This document shows, piece after piece, positions 45,379 through 55,074 of a stretch of 64,000 bases of DNA (positions are counted from its first letter, which is position 1; each line of letters starts with the position of its first letter). The position numbers and the translations under genes are program-made. This DNA comes from Rubellicoccus peritrichatus (GTDB lineage: Bacteria; Verrucomicrobiota; Verrucomicrobiia; Opitutales; Cerasicoccaceae): positions 1,922,001 to 1,986,000 of the forward strand of contig NZ_CP136920.1 of the NCBI RefSeq assembly GCF_033100135.1, in the 5' to 3' direction. A model generated the notes under the pieces. It made no database searches, was not told the origin of the DNA, and saw only the letters and a program-made list of their open reading frames with translations.

Positions 45379-47829
45379 ATGTATACAGAAAACGAACGCC
45401 TCGAGCCCCGTTCCATTACCGATATTATGGAGACCGCTTACATCGATTATTCGATGTCGGTTATTGTCTCCCGTGCCTTGCCCGATGCCCGTGACGGTTT
45501 AAAGCCCGTCCAGCGTCGTATCCTTTACGCAATGCAACAAGAGGGACTGCTTCACAATCGTCCCTTTGACAAGTGTGCTGGTGTCGTCGGTGAAGTTCTG
45601 AAGAACTACCACCCGCATGGTGATATCTCAGTTTATGATGCCTTGGTGCGTATGGCTCAAAAATGGGTCATGCGTTATCCGCTGATTGATCCACAAGGTA
45701 ACTTTGGTAGCGTCGATGGTGACCCACCGGCGGCTTATCGTTATACGGAAGCACGTCTCCATGCCATGGCTGAAGAGTTGATGCGTGACATCGACATGGA
45801 CACGGTCGACTTTGTCCCGAATTATAAGGAGTCGACCACCGAGCCAAGCGTGGTTCCTGCTGGATTGCCGAATCTCTTGATGAACGGTTCAACGGGGATT
45901 GCCGTGGGGATGACGACAAACATTCCACCACATAACCTGACAGAACTTATCAATGGAATTAACCTGATCATCGATAAGCCGAACTGTACGATCGATGAGC
46001 TTATGCTCCTGATCCCAGGGCCTGACTTTCCAACAGGTGGCACCATTTCCGGCACAACTGGTATTGAGCAGTATATGCGGACTGGACGTGGTATTGTTCG
46101 TGTGCGTGGTTCAGCCCATACTGAAGAGCTGAAGAACGGCAAGGAACAGGTCGTCATCACTGAGATCCCTTACAATGTTAACCGCGCAAACCTCACCGTT
46201 AAGATTGCTGAGTTGGTTAACAACAAAACCTTTGATGAAGTCAGCGATTTACGTGATGAGTCTGATGAAAACACGCGCATCGTCATTGAGTTGAAGCGTG
46301 GTGAGTCCTCGCGTGTGGTCATTAATAAGGTGGCCAAGCATACGGCTTTTGAATCCTCGTTTGGTGTCATCATGCTGGCGTTGGATGACCGTCGTCCAAA
46401 GCAGATGAATATCAAGGAAATGCTCGAGTGCTATATTGAGCATCGCCGTGATGTTGTTTATCGCCGCACCCAGTATCTTTTGAAGAAGGCTGAAGATCGT
46501 GCTCACATACTTGAGGGGTACAAGATCGCGCTCAACAACCTCGATGACTTTGTAAAAATCATTCGTGCATCGCAGAATCGTGATGAAGCCCGCACGCGTA
46601 TCATGGAGAAATATCCATTGAGCGAGCGTCAGACAAATGCGATTCTTGATATGCGACTCTACCAGTTGACTGGACTGGAGCGCGAAAAGATCGAAGAGGA
46701 ATACCGCCAGCTGATGGAGAAGATCGAGTACTATCGTTCTATCCTAAGTAATGAACAGGTCCTTCTCGGTGTGATTAAAGAAGAACTGGAAGCACTTAAG
46801 GAAAAGTTTGAGACTCCTCGCCGCACTCAAATCCTTCCGGCTGAAGGTGAGTTCCGGATGGAAGACGTTATTGCCAATGAAGGTTGCATAATCACGGTTT
46901 CTCATGGTGGTTTTATCAAACGCACCGCAGTCAGCAGTTACCGTTCGCAGAAGCGTGGTGGTAAGGGTGTGATTGGCAGTGGTCAGCATGATGAAGATTT
47001 TGTTGAACACCTTTTCACGGCATCAACGCATGACTATATTATGTTCTTCATGAACAATGGCCGGGTATACGTTGAAAAGGTTTACGAAATTCCCGAAGGT
47101 ACGCGTATTTCGAAGGGACGTTCCGTTGTCAATGTGCTTCAAATGCAGAAGGACGAGCGTATTGCTTCCATGATTTGTGTGAAGGAGTTTTCTGATTCCC
47201 ATCACCTTGTGATGTGCACGAAGAAGGGCATCATCAAGAAGACAAATCTGGCCGCCTACCAGAACTACCGCAAGGGTGGGACTATTGGTATCAAGATTGA
47301 CGAAGATGATGAATTGATCGGCTCGAAGTTGACCAATGGTGAAAACGAATTGGTCCTTGTGACCCGCGAAGGTATGTCCATCCGCTTCCAGGAAACTGAT
47401 TTGCGTGACCAGGGGCGTGCGACCCGCGGAGTCAAAGGTGTTACACTGAAGAAAGAGAACGATTGTGTGAAAGCAATCGAAGTGGTTGATACCAATGCCA
47501 CACTTCTTATCGCTGGTGAAAACGGCCAGGGCAAGCGGACGGAATATTCTGAATATCGGACGCAGAGCCGTGGTGGCTCAGGCATTATTGCACTCAAGAC
47601 CGCATCGGTCGTGGCTGGCGCACTGAGCGTTCATGAGGGCGATGAAGTTATGATGCTTACTGTCGGGGGACAGGCCGTTCGCTCACCGGTTAAGGATATT
47701 CGTGTGATCGGTCGTGCGACCCAAGGCGTCCGTCTCATCAATCTCGCAGAAGGCGATCGTCTCGTTGGTATCTGCCGTGTTGTTGAGGTTGAGGATAGTG
47801 ATGCCGAAGGCGGCGAAGCCGAGGAATAA
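45379..47829 (+). CDS. gyrA: DNA gyrase subunit A
   Basis: An 816-residue subunit that cleaves and rejoins DNA. The catalytic Tyr is Tyr122 in AAYRYTEARL, and the GyrA box QKRGGKG near residue 525 shows gyrase and not topoisomerase IV. The C-terminal domain has the usual beta-pinwheel repeats. In the quinolone-determining region, HPHGDISVYD, residue 83 is Ile (codon ATC at 45625-45627) where sensitive bacteria usually have Ser; Asp87 is kept. The C-terminus ends in an acidic tail. It forms an operon with gyrB. Confidence 0.97.
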   Translation: MYTENERLEPRSITDIMETAYIDYSMSVIVSRALPDARDGLKPVQRRILYAMQQEGLLHNRPFDKCAGVVGEVLKNYHPHGDISVYDALVRMAQKWVMRYPLIDPQGNFGSVDGDPPAAYRYTEARLHAMAEELMRDIDMDTVDFVPNYKESTTEPSVVPAGLPNLLMNGSTGIAVGMTTNIPPHNLTELINGINLIIDKPNCTIDELMLLIPGPDFPTGGTISGTTGIEQYMRTGRGIVRVRGSAHTEELKNGKEQVVITEIPYNVNRANLTVKIAELVNNKTFDEVSDLRDESDENTRIVIELKRGESSRVVINKVAKHTAFESSFGVIMLALDDRRPKQMNIKEMLECYIEHRRDVVYRRTQYLLKKAEDRAHILEGYKIALNNLDDFVKIIRASQNRDEARTRIMEKYPLSERQTNAILDMRLYQLTGLEREKIEEEYRQLMEKIEYYRSILSNEQVLLGVIKEELEALKEKFETPRRTQILPAEGEFRMEDVIANEGCIITVSHGGFIKRTAVSSYRSQKRGGKGVIGSGQHDEDFVEHLFTASTHDYIMFFMNNGRVYVEKVYEIPEGTRISKGRSVVNVLQMQKDERIASMICVKEFSDSHHLVMCTKKGIIKKTNLAAYQNYRKGGTIGIKIDEDDELIGSKLTNGENELVLVTREGMSIRFQETDLRDQGRATRGVKGVTLKKENDCVKAIEVVDTNATLLIAGENGQGKRTEYSEYRTQSRGGSGIIALKTASVVAGALSVHEGDEVMMLTVGGQAVRSPVKDIRVIGRATQGVRLINLAEGDRLVGICRVVEVEDSDAEGGEAEE

Positions 47830-47856
47830 AGATTCTACAGTGTGAGCAGAGATAAG

Positions 47857-48384
47857 ATGAGTGTGAGAAAGCGTAACGACAGTTTGCTTTTTCATTTCTT
47901 CTGCCTGCTCATATCTGTCTTCTTTTTATTCGGGTGCACCTCTGCTGTCGGTCTTTACAAAGATACTCGAATTGATCCAGAGAGCACGAGTCGTGCTGAG
48001 GAGAATTTGGAGAAACAGTCTTCGTCGGAAGGTGTTTTCAAAATCATACCTCCAGCGGTGATTAATCCAAAAAATCTTGAGGTCAATGATCCGCGTCTAA
48101 TAACAATCGATTTCCAGAGCGGCTTCAATGGCCTGCCTGCTGAGGTTATCTATCAAGGTGAGATAATCTTTAGCGAACGTATCCGTTCGAATCTTCAAGG
48201 TTTTGCCGATACGGTTTCCTTCGTCTTTACGGAAGAGCCAGTCAGCTTCACCATTCGTTTCCCAACAATGGGTGAAGAAACCTTTACGATTGATCCGGAG
48301 GATGGCCGTTTTTTCGGTCTTGCGATCCAAGGCAACCAGCTCGTTGTGACTTTTCAAGACAGTCCTTTCTTCTACTCGAAGTGA
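47857..48384 (+). CDS. Lipoprotein of unknown function
   Basis: A 175-residue protein with a lipoprotein signal: hydrophobic FCLLISVFFLFGC with the lipid Cys near residue 27. The mature part is beta-rich (LITIDFQSGFNGLPAEVIYQGEIIF) and may be one Ig-like domain. No family is recognised. The open frame begins at a GTG at 47842; I prefer the ATG at 47857. It follows gyrA by 27 bases and could be cotranscribed, although nothing links it to DNA topology. Confidence 0.6.
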   Translation: MSVRKRNDSLLFHFFCLLISVFFLFGCTSAVGLYKDTRIDPESTSRAEENLEKQSSSEGVFKIIPPAVINPKNLEVNDPRLITIDFQSGFNGLPAEVIYQGEIIFSERIRSNLQGFADTVSFVFTEEPVSFTIRFPTMGEETFTIDPEDGRFFGLAIQGNQLVVTFQDSPFFYSK

Positions 48385-48392
48385 CATAGATT

Positions 48393-48426
48393 CTTTATTT
48401 GCGACTTTCGTGGTTTCCATTTTTCC
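48393..48426. repeat. Single copy of the GGAAACCACGAAAGTCGC-type repeat
   Basis: On the minus strand this reads GGAAAAATGGAAACCACGAA followed by AGTCGCAAATAAAG. It resembles a dispersed intergenic repeat type (CCACGAAAGACGCGAAA) but stands alone here, in the 66-base spacer before the pyruvate decarboxylase gene, without an inverted partner. Confidence 0.35.
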
Positions 48427-48450
48427 ACAATCGATTTATTCGTTTTTGCA

Positions 48451-50145
48451 ATGAAGCCTGCAACGACCACTCTCGGCTCCTATCTTGCCACTCGGCTGGA
48501 GCAAATCGGAATCCGTCACTACTTTGCTGTCCCTGGTGATTACAATCTGGTCCTGCTTGATCAGCTGCTTGAGAATGAAAACCTCGAGTTCATTGGCTGC
48601 TGTAATGAGTTGAACCTTGGTTATGCCTGTGATGGTTATGCGCGTGCCAATGGTGTCGCTGCTGGCTTTGTTACTTTTTCTGTTGGTGGTTTGAGTGCGA
48701 TTAATGCGATTGCCGGAGCATATGCAGAAGACCTGCCGATTATCTTTGTTTCCGGTGGCCCCAATACCAATGCCGGACCAGAGAATCGCCCCTTGCATCA
48801 TACGCTTGGCGAAGTGCGCTATCGATATCAACTGGAGATGTTTCGCGAGGTTACTGCCTATGCTGCCTCGATTGAACATCTAGAGGATGCGCCTGAGAAG
48901 ATTGATCGCGCGATTCATGTCGCCCTTCGGCATAGAAAGCCGGTTTATCTTGAGATCGCCTGTAATCTGGCGGGACTTGATTTGCCAGCTGCTCCGAACC
49001 AGCAACTCGCCGCTCCGGTTCCACTCGATGAAGCAGCGCTGGATGCTGCTGTAGAGAATGCAGCTGAGCGGCTCAACAATGCTGTCAAGCCAGTGCTTGT
49101 GGCTGGAGTTAAGCTGCGTCCTTGGGATGCGACAAAAGAGTTCCTCGAACTGGCCGAAGCAACTGGTTATGCGGTTGCGGTTATGCCAAATGCCAAGGGG
49201 CTTTTTCCCGAGAATCATCCTCAATACATTGGGACCTATTGGGGGCCGGTCAGTAGTCCGGGTTGTGGTGAAGTTGTTGAAAGTGCTGACGCCTACCTCT
49301 TTGCCGGTCCGACTTTTACGGATTATACCACCGCTGGTTATACTGCTCTTATTAATAGCAATAAGTTGCTGGAAGCTGGCCCTGAACGGGTTAAATTGCC
49401 TGGTCAGAGCTACAACAACGTTCCGCTTCCGCTTTTCCTGGGAAAATTAGCAGGGCGGATGAAAAAGAACGACACGTCGTTGACCGCATTTGAACGTTTT
49501 CGTCCGGCACCGGAGCAAGAAGAAGACATTGTTGCTGACCGCCCATTATTGACGCGCCGTGTGGTCAAACGAGTCGAGAAGATGCTGACGCCAGACATGG
49601 CACTCATTGCCGAAACAGGAGATTCCTGGTTCAATGGTATCAAGACGAAGCTTCCCGAAGGTACGGCCTTTGAAATACAGATGCAGTACGGCTCCATTGG
49701 TTGGAGTGTTGGTGCAACTCTTGGTTATGCTTTGGCAGAGAGGGGAAAGCGACGAGTTGTGTCACTGATTGGTGACGGGTCATTTCAGCTAACTGCCCAA
49801 GAGGTTTCGACCATCATTCGTTATGGTCTCGATCCCATTATTTTTCTGATTAACAACCGCGGTTATACCATCGAAGTCGAAATTCACGATGGGCCGTACA
49901 ATCTGATCAAGAACTGGGATTATGCCGGGCTGATTGACGTTTTCAACGCGGAAGACGGCAAAGGATGGGGCGTTCGTGTCTCAACCGAAGGTGAGTTGGA
50001 TGCCGCCATCGCCAAGGCATTGGCCCATACCGGTGGGCCATCACTCATAGAGCTGACGATTGACCGAGATGATTGCTCAAAAGAGCTACTGGAATGGGGA
50101 AGTCGCGTCGCTGCCGTCAACGGAGCACCGCCGAAGCTGGGGTGA
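48451..50145 (+). CDS. pdc: Pyruvate decarboxylase (thiamine diphosphate-dependent)
   Basis: A 564-residue TPP enzyme, close in length and motifs to Zymomonas and plant pyruvate decarboxylase, which makes acetaldehyde from pyruvate. Active-site residues are present: Asp30 in [11 protein letters not shown], Glu53 in [16 protein letters not shown], His116-His117 in PLHHTLG, the TPP motif GDGSFQ...INNRGYTIE, and the Glu of [12 protein letters not shown]. The HH pair and the [13 protein letters not shown] segment separate it from indolepyruvate decarboxylase and acetolactate synthase. Whether an alcohol dehydrogenase acts with it cannot be seen here. No neighbouring gene belongs to its pathway. 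Confidence 0.9.
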   Translation: MKPATTTLGSYLATRLEQIGIRHYFAVPGDYNLVLLDQLLENENLEFIGCCNELNLGYACDGYARANGVAAGFVTFSVGGLSAINAIAGAYAEDLPIIFVSGGPNTNAGPENRPLHHTLGEVRYRYQLEMFREVTAYAASIEHLEDAPEKIDRAIHVALRHRKPVYLEIACNLAGLDLPAAPNQQLAAPVPLDEAALDAAVENAAERLNNAVKPVLVAGVKLRPWDATKEFLELAEATGYAVAVMPNAKGLFPENHPQYIGTYWGPVSSPGCGEVVESADAYLFAGPTFTDYTTAGYTALINSNKLLEAGPERVKLPGQSYNNVPLPLFLGKLAGRMKKNDTSLTAFERFRPAPEQEEDIVADRPLLTRRVVKRVEKMLTPDMALIAETGDSWFNGIKTKLPEGTAFEIQMQYGSIGWSVGATLGYALAERGKRRVVSLIGDGSFQLTAQEVSTIIRYGLDPIIFLINNRGYTIEVEIHDGPYNLIKNWDYAGLIDVFNAEDGKGWGVRVSTEGELDAAIAKALAHTGGPSLIELTIDRDDCSKELLEWGSRVAAVNGAPPKLG

Positions 50146-50161
50146 TCTAGTGCTTTGCGCT

Positions 50162-50728
50162 TTAATTGAGTCCCAGCTTTTCTTTGCCCGCTTCTGAAAT
50201 CATCGATGGATTCCAGGGTGGGTCCCAAACGATGTTGACGTTGGCAAATTCGACATCGTCCAGTTGCTCGATCTTCTCTTTCGCATCAGCAGCTATGGCT
50301 GGCCCCATGCCACATCCCTGAGCGGTAAGCGTCATTTGGACGTCCACATGATGCTTTCCGGAGTCGAGCTTTTCGGTTTGAAGACTATAAATGAGGCCGA
50401 GGTCGACGATATTGACTGGGATTTCGGGATCAAAGCAGTTTTTGAGCGAATACCAGACCTGTTCTTCGGAAAAAGGCCCTTTCAGGATCTCGTCATCGTT
50501 GCTCTGAGCTTCCAACTGCTGGTCAACATAAGACTGTGCTTCTTCGCCAAGTGCGTCCAGATGCTCACGATCTATGCGGAAAAGGCCAGTTGGCGTGGTC
50601 ACAGTGACTGAGCCGCCTAAGGCTTGATTGATTGACACAGGGCTGCCTTTTTCAAGTGTAGCCTCATGTCCAGCAGGAATCAGTGTGGCTGGGCAGTCAC
50701 GAGTCAGGTAAAGTGTTTCATCCATCAT
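50162..50728 (-). CDS. sufT: Iron-sulfur assembly factor SufT (MIP18/DUF59 family)
   Basis: A 188-residue protein. The first 75 residues match the N-terminal extension of SufT (LTRDCPATLIPAGHEATLEKG). The DUF59 domain follows from about residue 85 with CFDPEIPVNIVDLGLIYSL and the conserved Cys in MTLTAQGCGMG. SufT helps iron-sulfur cluster maturation. It is usually near suf genes, but none are seen here, and it converges on the pyruvate decarboxylase gene. Start ATG at 50728, or the next codon, also ATG. Confidence 0.9.
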   Translation of the reverse strand: MMDETLYLTRDCPATLIPAGHEATLEKGSPVSINQALGGSVTVTTPTGLFRIDREHLDALGEEAQSYVDQQLEAQSNDDEILKGPFSEEQVWYSLKNCFDPEIPVNIVDLGLIYSLQTEKLDSGKHHVDVQMTLTAQGCGMGPAIAADAKEKIEQLDDVEFANVNIVWDPPWNPSMISEAGKEKLGLN

Positions 50729-50899
50729 TTGTTAAGAGGATTGCCATTCACGTCTCATTGTCAATGGAGAGAAATACCCCGGTTTAGGTGATATATGTAA
50801 CTTGAGGTTTGCGCAACAGCCTCACCATTGTCATTTTAAAGTGTTTATAGAATCATCGTTTGCTTACCTTATAACCGACTTACTAACCATAGCCTTTCT

Positions 50900-52333
50900 A
50901 TGATACGCCCTAAAGTACTTGCTTTCGCCCTTCTTGGATTGATGCCTGTATTCGCCTTCAGCGCGCGCAAAAAAGCCGTCGAAGAAGTCCCGCAAATCAG
51001 CGACCAAGCTGCTCTCAGGCTGCTTAGTACCCCTGATGTTTATCAATGGGAGCGAGCGAAAGAGCAGGAAAAGATCGCCAAATCGCAGATTGAAACCGGT
51101 AACCGGATGGTCAATCGACCTGCTTCGCTTCTGAAGAGTCCTGAAGAAATTGCTCAGGAGAAAAAGGACGGGAAGGTCATGGTTGAGGAAGGTGAGGCGA
51201 AGCTCGCTGCCGCCATGGCGACGCTCAATCGGTTGCGTCGGACGGCAATTGCCTCACAAAAGGACCAGACCGTGGTTAAGGACGAGACCGTTGTCTACCC
51301 GTTTGAATTCAATCCCGAGGTTTTGGATGAGGCAGTATTCAACACAACTGAGAAGTTGCTGTTTAGTCTCTGGAATAAAGGGTATGGACGCATTTATTTC
51401 GGCGGCGCTTACTTCATTGATACCGCTGCGGATCTCCCGATTTTCATTGAAGACCCTGTCCTGACTGACGGGATCAGAGGAGATATCGCAAGGCTTGATG
51501 GAACTCGCTTCACTTTCGTAGGTGACGAAAATACGACCTATGCTTTGAAGACGGAGAACGGCCGTACGGTGATTGATTTTCCCGAACGCACACAAATCCT
51601 CAGGCACTTTAAAAGTGTCTTTGTTGTGGCTGAATTAGTCTACGATTCCCGTACAGATAGTGCACTATTGTCAATGCGTGGTATCGATTTGGCTTCGATG
51701 AACGTCGTTTCCGCCCAGTTGTCAGTTATTGCGGTGGATGAAGATCTGAGGCAACTATCTGTGACTGCGCAGATGGACGAATCGGAAACTCCAGCTTCTG
51801 ATGATGCTGAGGCAGCCGATCAAGAGGCAGGAACTGAAGTCGCGTCTGCTGACAATGCTTCCGAGGAGGTTACCATTGCCGAATCGACCGAAGATGAAGT
51901 TAAAGCTTTGGCGACTGTTTACAAGCGCCTGGCAATTCAGTTGAAGGATAATAACAATTTCCTTGAGCGCGTTTCCAGCAGCGGAACGCCTTTCGTCTTT
52001 TCATTTGAATACTTGGGTGACACTAAAGGCTTCGATAGCCGTGCGGCCTCCATGATTTCGAAAGTAATTCTTCTCGAAAGTAACTTAAGTGTATCAGACT
52101 CAGATTTCCTTCCACAAGTTCTGCAGTTTTCGGAAATTGGAGCAGGAACAGAAATGGAAGATACATCTAACGCGATCTGGAAGGTGACGCCTCTTGGGGG
52201 TGGACGTTCCGGTACCGTTGCTTATGATGTTGAGGCGGTTAGTTTGCTTCGGGCAGAGCCATTGGTCGTCCCGGTTGGTTTGATGCAAACGGCTTTAGTC
52301 GTTGATGCTGAGCCTAAAATCGGTGGAAGCTGA
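50900..52333 (+). CDS. Exported protein of unknown function with an acidic linker
   Basis: A 477-residue protein with a signal peptide (about 1-21, LAFALLGLMPVFAFSA). Residues 40-130 are a charged helical region with a Lys/Glu coiled-coil character. A beta-rich domain follows (about 130-290), an acidic Ala/Glu/Asp-rich linker (about 292-335, ASDDAEAADQEAGTEVASAD) and a last domain with VFSFEYLGDTKGF. I recognise no family. It stands alone between converging or diverging neighbours. The visible domain pattern suggests a periplasmic structural or binding role only by inference. Confidence 0.65.
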   Translation: MIRPKVLAFALLGLMPVFAFSARKKAVEEVPQISDQAALRLLSTPDVYQWERAKEQEKIAKSQIETGNRMVNRPASLLKSPEEIAQEKKDGKVMVEEGEAKLAAAMATLNRLRRTAIASQKDQTVVKDETVVYPFEFNPEVLDEAVFNTTEKLLFSLWNKGYGRIYFGGAYFIDTAADLPIFIEDPVLTDGIRGDIARLDGTRFTFVGDENTTYALKTENGRTVIDFPERTQILRHFKSVFVVAELVYDSRTDSALLSMRGIDLASMNVVSAQLSVIAVDEDLRQLSVTAQMDESETPASDDAEAADQEAGTEVASADNASEEVTIAESTEDEVKALATVYKRLAIQLKDNNNFLERVSSSGTPFVFSFEYLGDTKGFDSRAASMISKVILLESNLSVSDSDFLPQVLQFSEIGAGTEMEDTSNAIWKVTPLGGGRSGTVAYDVEAVSLLRAEPLVVPVGLMQTALVVDAEPKIGGS

Positions 52334-52342
52334 TTCCTGGTT

Positions 52343-53938
52343 TCAAGCAGGTGCCGTTAAAAGTTTTTTCACGCTCATCAGTGTGTCAGCTTCGCAGGCT
52401 TGTTTGTCCTCGCGCCAACGTGCGATTCGAGGGAAACGGACAGCAATGCCGGAACGATGACGCGTGCTTTCAGCAATGCCTTCAAAGTGGAGTTCGAAAA
52501 CAAGCTCAGGCTCTACGATCCTAACGGGGCCTTTTTTATCGAGCGTATTCTTTTTTATCCAACTGTCGAGACGGGCGATTTCCTTGTCGGTCAAGCCACT
52601 GTAAGCTTTGGCGAATGGCACAAGTTTGTCTTCATCCCAAACAGCAAAGGTGTAGTCAGTGAATAGTCCTGCGCGCCTCCCATGTCCGGCCTGGGCATAA
52701 ATCATAACTGCATCGACTGAGTAAGGGTCGATTTTCCATTTCCACCAGTCGCCACGAATGCGTCCCACCTTGTAAGGCGAATCATACCGCTTGAGCATCA
52801 GCCCTTCCACGCGTTTTTCTCTGGAAAGCATTCGAGTCGCCTCAAGCTCGTTCCAGGATTTCGCTTTGATAGCCTCTCCGAGTAATAAGACATTGGAATT
52901 GGCGCCCTCAACTGTCTCCTCCAGCAATTCAACTCTTTGTCTTAAGTTTACCTCGCGTTGATCGTTACCCAAAAATTCAAGGCAGTCATATGCTAAAAAT
53001 ACCGCAGGTGCGTCATTCAGAATTTGTTTGGTGACATTCTTTCTTCCAATACGTTTTTGTAACGATGCAAAAGACAGTGGTATGCCAGCTTTCCAACACA
53101 GAATTTCTCCATCCAACACCGTTCCCTCAGGAAGTCTTGATGCGGCTTCGGTGATTTCAGGAAAACGCTCATTCATGATTTCTTCGCCACGAGACCAGAT
53201 AACAACAACCCCTTTTCGGCAAATGAGTTGAGCGCGGATGCCATCCCATTTCCATTCTGCACGCCAGTCTTCAACTTTACCGAGTGTATCCGGTGCATCT
53301 TCAAGTGGTGATGCCAAGTAAAAGGGGTAGGGTTGAGCTGGATCGCAGTAGTCACTATCGACTTCAAGCAGGCGTCGATAGGCTTCCGGTGATGGTGTCC
53401 AGTTACCTATCAGTCGATGCTCCATTACGGCAGGGTCAATCCCGGCGACTTGCGAAAGCGCACGGACGACGAGTCGCCGGCTGACTCCAACTCGAAATGC
53501 TCCGGTTATTAATTTGTTGTAGACAAAGCGACTTCGCACATCGAGTTGAGCCCAGACCTTGCGGACCATCTGAAATTGTATGGGTTCATCCCAATCTCTA
53601 AGTGCTACAACGTGTTCATCGACAAACTCATCCAGTGAGGTATCAAGCATGCCTGCTTGAGGTTCAGGTAAAAGCAGGGCCACAGTTTCTGCAAGATCGC
53701 CAACGTGGTCATAGGTTTCCTTTACCAGCCATTCGGGCAAACCTGATAGCTGAGAGGCCCAGATGCGCAGGGTTTTCGTTTGCAGGGGTGCCGGTAGTCT
53801 CTTGCCGCAAAGGAAGAACAGTGCCCAGGCGGCTTCACTCGCTTCGGCTGTTGAAAAATAATCACGCATTGCCGCGATTTTGTCATTCGTGCGATTCGAA
53901 TCATCAAGATCCGTAAAGAGCTGGACGAAGCGCTTCAT
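52343..53938 (-). CDS. ATP-dependent DNA ligase
   Basis: A 531-residue ligase of the type found with the ligase-associated exonuclease. An N-terminal helical DNA-binding domain (about 1-200) precedes the adenylation domain with the nucleotidyl Lys in EWKWDGIRAQ, motif III DGEILCWK, and motif V GLMLKRYDSPYKVGRIRGDWWKWK; an OB-fold domain closes the protein. It is an accessory DNA repair ligase in addition to the NAD-dependent housekeeping enzyme, which is not in this window. The exonuclease gene lies directly upstream across a repeat. The helicase and the phosphoesterase that often complete this cassette are not adjacent. Confidence 0.92.
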   Translation of the reverse strand: MKRFVQLFTDLDDSNRTNDKIAAMRDYFSTAEASEAAWALFFLCGKRLPAPLQTKTLRIWASQLSGLPEWLVKETYDHVGDLAETVALLLPEPQAGMLDTSLDEFVDEHVVALRDWDEPIQFQMVRKVWAQLDVRSRFVYNKLITGAFRVGVSRRLVVRALSQVAGIDPAVMEHRLIGNWTPSPEAYRRLLEVDSDYCDPAQPYPFYLASPLEDAPDTLGKVEDWRAEWKWDGIRAQLICRKGVVVIWSRGEEIMNERFPEITEAASRLPEGTVLDGEILCWKAGIPLSFASLQKRIGRKNVTKQILNDAPAVFLAYDCLEFLGNDQREVNLRQRVELLEETVEGANSNVLLLGEAIKAKSWNELEATRMLSREKRVEGLMLKRYDSPYKVGRIRGDWWKWKIDPYSVDAVMIYAQAGHGRRAGLFTDYTFAVWDEDKLVPFAKAYSGLTDKEIARLDSWIKKNTLDKKGPVRIVEPELVFELHFEGIAESTRHRSGIAVRFPRIARWREDKQACEADTLMSVKKLLTAPA

Positions 53939-53940
53939 GG

Positions 53941-54065
53941 ATAAGAGGGAGTGAGAAGGCAGAAGTGAGAAGTAAGAAATGAGTGCTGATCTTTATTCGC
54001 ATTCATAGGATTTATAGGTTTAAGCATTTAGCTCTTCTGCCTTCCCATTTCTATCTTTTGACTCT
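53941..54065. repeat. Inverted AGAAGGCAGAAG repeat spanning the ligase-exonuclease junction
   Basis: The left arm has GTGAGAAGGCAGAAGTGAG (about 53951-53969), the right arm GCTCTTCTGCCTTCCC (about 54031-54046) in opposite orientation, sharing an 11-base core, GAAGGCAGAAG. Between them lies an ATAGGATTTATAGG-type tract. The right arm overlaps the end of the exonuclease gene. Confidence 0.65.
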
Positions 54066-55066
54066 AACTGCGCTTCACCTTCGAAGTGAGTTGGGACAGT
54101 GTAGGCTTTCAAGCCAAGCACTTCGTTCGCATAGCGAACAAATGGTTCAGTGTATCCATGAGTCACACCGATTTGCTCGGCTCTGGTTGCTTTCACGGCA
54201 TCGATCAACCCAGTCCAGTCGACATGGTCGGAAAGAACAAATCCCCGGTCAAGGGCCTGTCGCCTTCGGTTGCCGCGGATTGCCATCCAACCGGATGCAA
54301 AGGCGAGTGAGCATGGCGCCAGTTTTTTCATCCACGGCGTGTTGGCGGCTGACCCAGGAGCGACGATGAGTGCTTTGCCTTTAAGAGACTTTGCATTCTC
54401 GACAGTCACTTTCTCAGCGTCGGGTAAACGGATTCCCTGTTCGCGATAAAGTGGAAGGAAAGGGGCAACTGATCCATGGACCCCGATTGGGCCGATGCTG
54501 GAATTGATGCCAGCAAGCACACGTTGCGCCTTTCCCAGTGAGTAAGCAAAGAGCATGCTGGTGCGGTTCTGTTCCTGATTGCGTCGCCACCAGTTATTGA
54601 TCTCTGAAAAAACGGTTTCAGTCGGCAGCCAACGATAAGCAGGAAGGCCGAAGGTGCATTCAGTGATAAAGGTGTGACAAGGGACTGGTTCAAATGCCTC
54701 GCAGGAAATATCTGCGACCGTTTTGTAGTCTCCCGACACAACCCAGACTTCGCCGCGATGTTCAACCCGAACCTGTGCCGAGCCGAGAATATGCCCGGCC
54801 GGGTGAAGCGAGACACGAACGTCGCCGAAGCTACGCACTTCACCAAAAGGGACACCAGTGATGTCGGATTCTATCCCAATGCGATGCCGAAGAATGTTTT
54901 CACCTGACTTTGCACAAAGATAACTCCGACTGCCACTACGGGCATGATCACTGTGCGCATGAGTGATGACTGCTCGATCCACCGCTCGCCATGGGTCGAT
55001 AAAAAAATCTCCCGCTTCGCAGTAAAGCCCTTCCTTGGTTGGTACTATCAGTGGAGGCTTGGGCAT
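54020..55066 (-). CDS. Ligase-associated DNA damage response exonuclease (metallo-beta-lactamase fold)
   Basis: A 348-residue metallo-beta-lactamase/beta-CASP-like nuclease. The metal motif is THAHSDHARSG near residue 36, then HPAGHILGSAQV and VSGDYK, and later a DHVDW motif with the last His. The protein belongs to the exonuclease family encoded beside ATP-dependent ligases. I chose the ATG at 55066; a TTG at 55078 is in frame upstream. The last 15 or so codons, QLESKDRNGKAEELNA, are read from the dispersed repeat at 53941-54065 and so are probably a later addition to the C-terminus. Confidence 0.9.
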   Translation of the reverse strand: MPKPPLIVPTKEGLYCEAGDFFIDPWRAVDRAVITHAHSDHARSGSRSYLCAKSGENILRHRIGIESDITGVPFGEVRSFGDVRVSLHPAGHILGSAQVRVEHRGEVWVVSGDYKTVADISCEAFEPVPCHTFITECTFGLPAYRWLPTETVFSEINNWWRRNQEQNRTSMLFAYSLGKAQRVLAGINSSIGPIGVHGSVAPFLPLYREQGIRLPDAEKVTVENAKSLKGKALIVAPGSAANTPWMKKLAPCSLAFASGWMAIRGNRRRQALDRGFVLSDHVDWTGLIDAVKATRAEQIGVTHGYTEPFVRYANEVLGLKAYTVPTHFEGEAQLESKDRNGKAEELNA

Positions 55067-55074
55067 GTTTGCAA

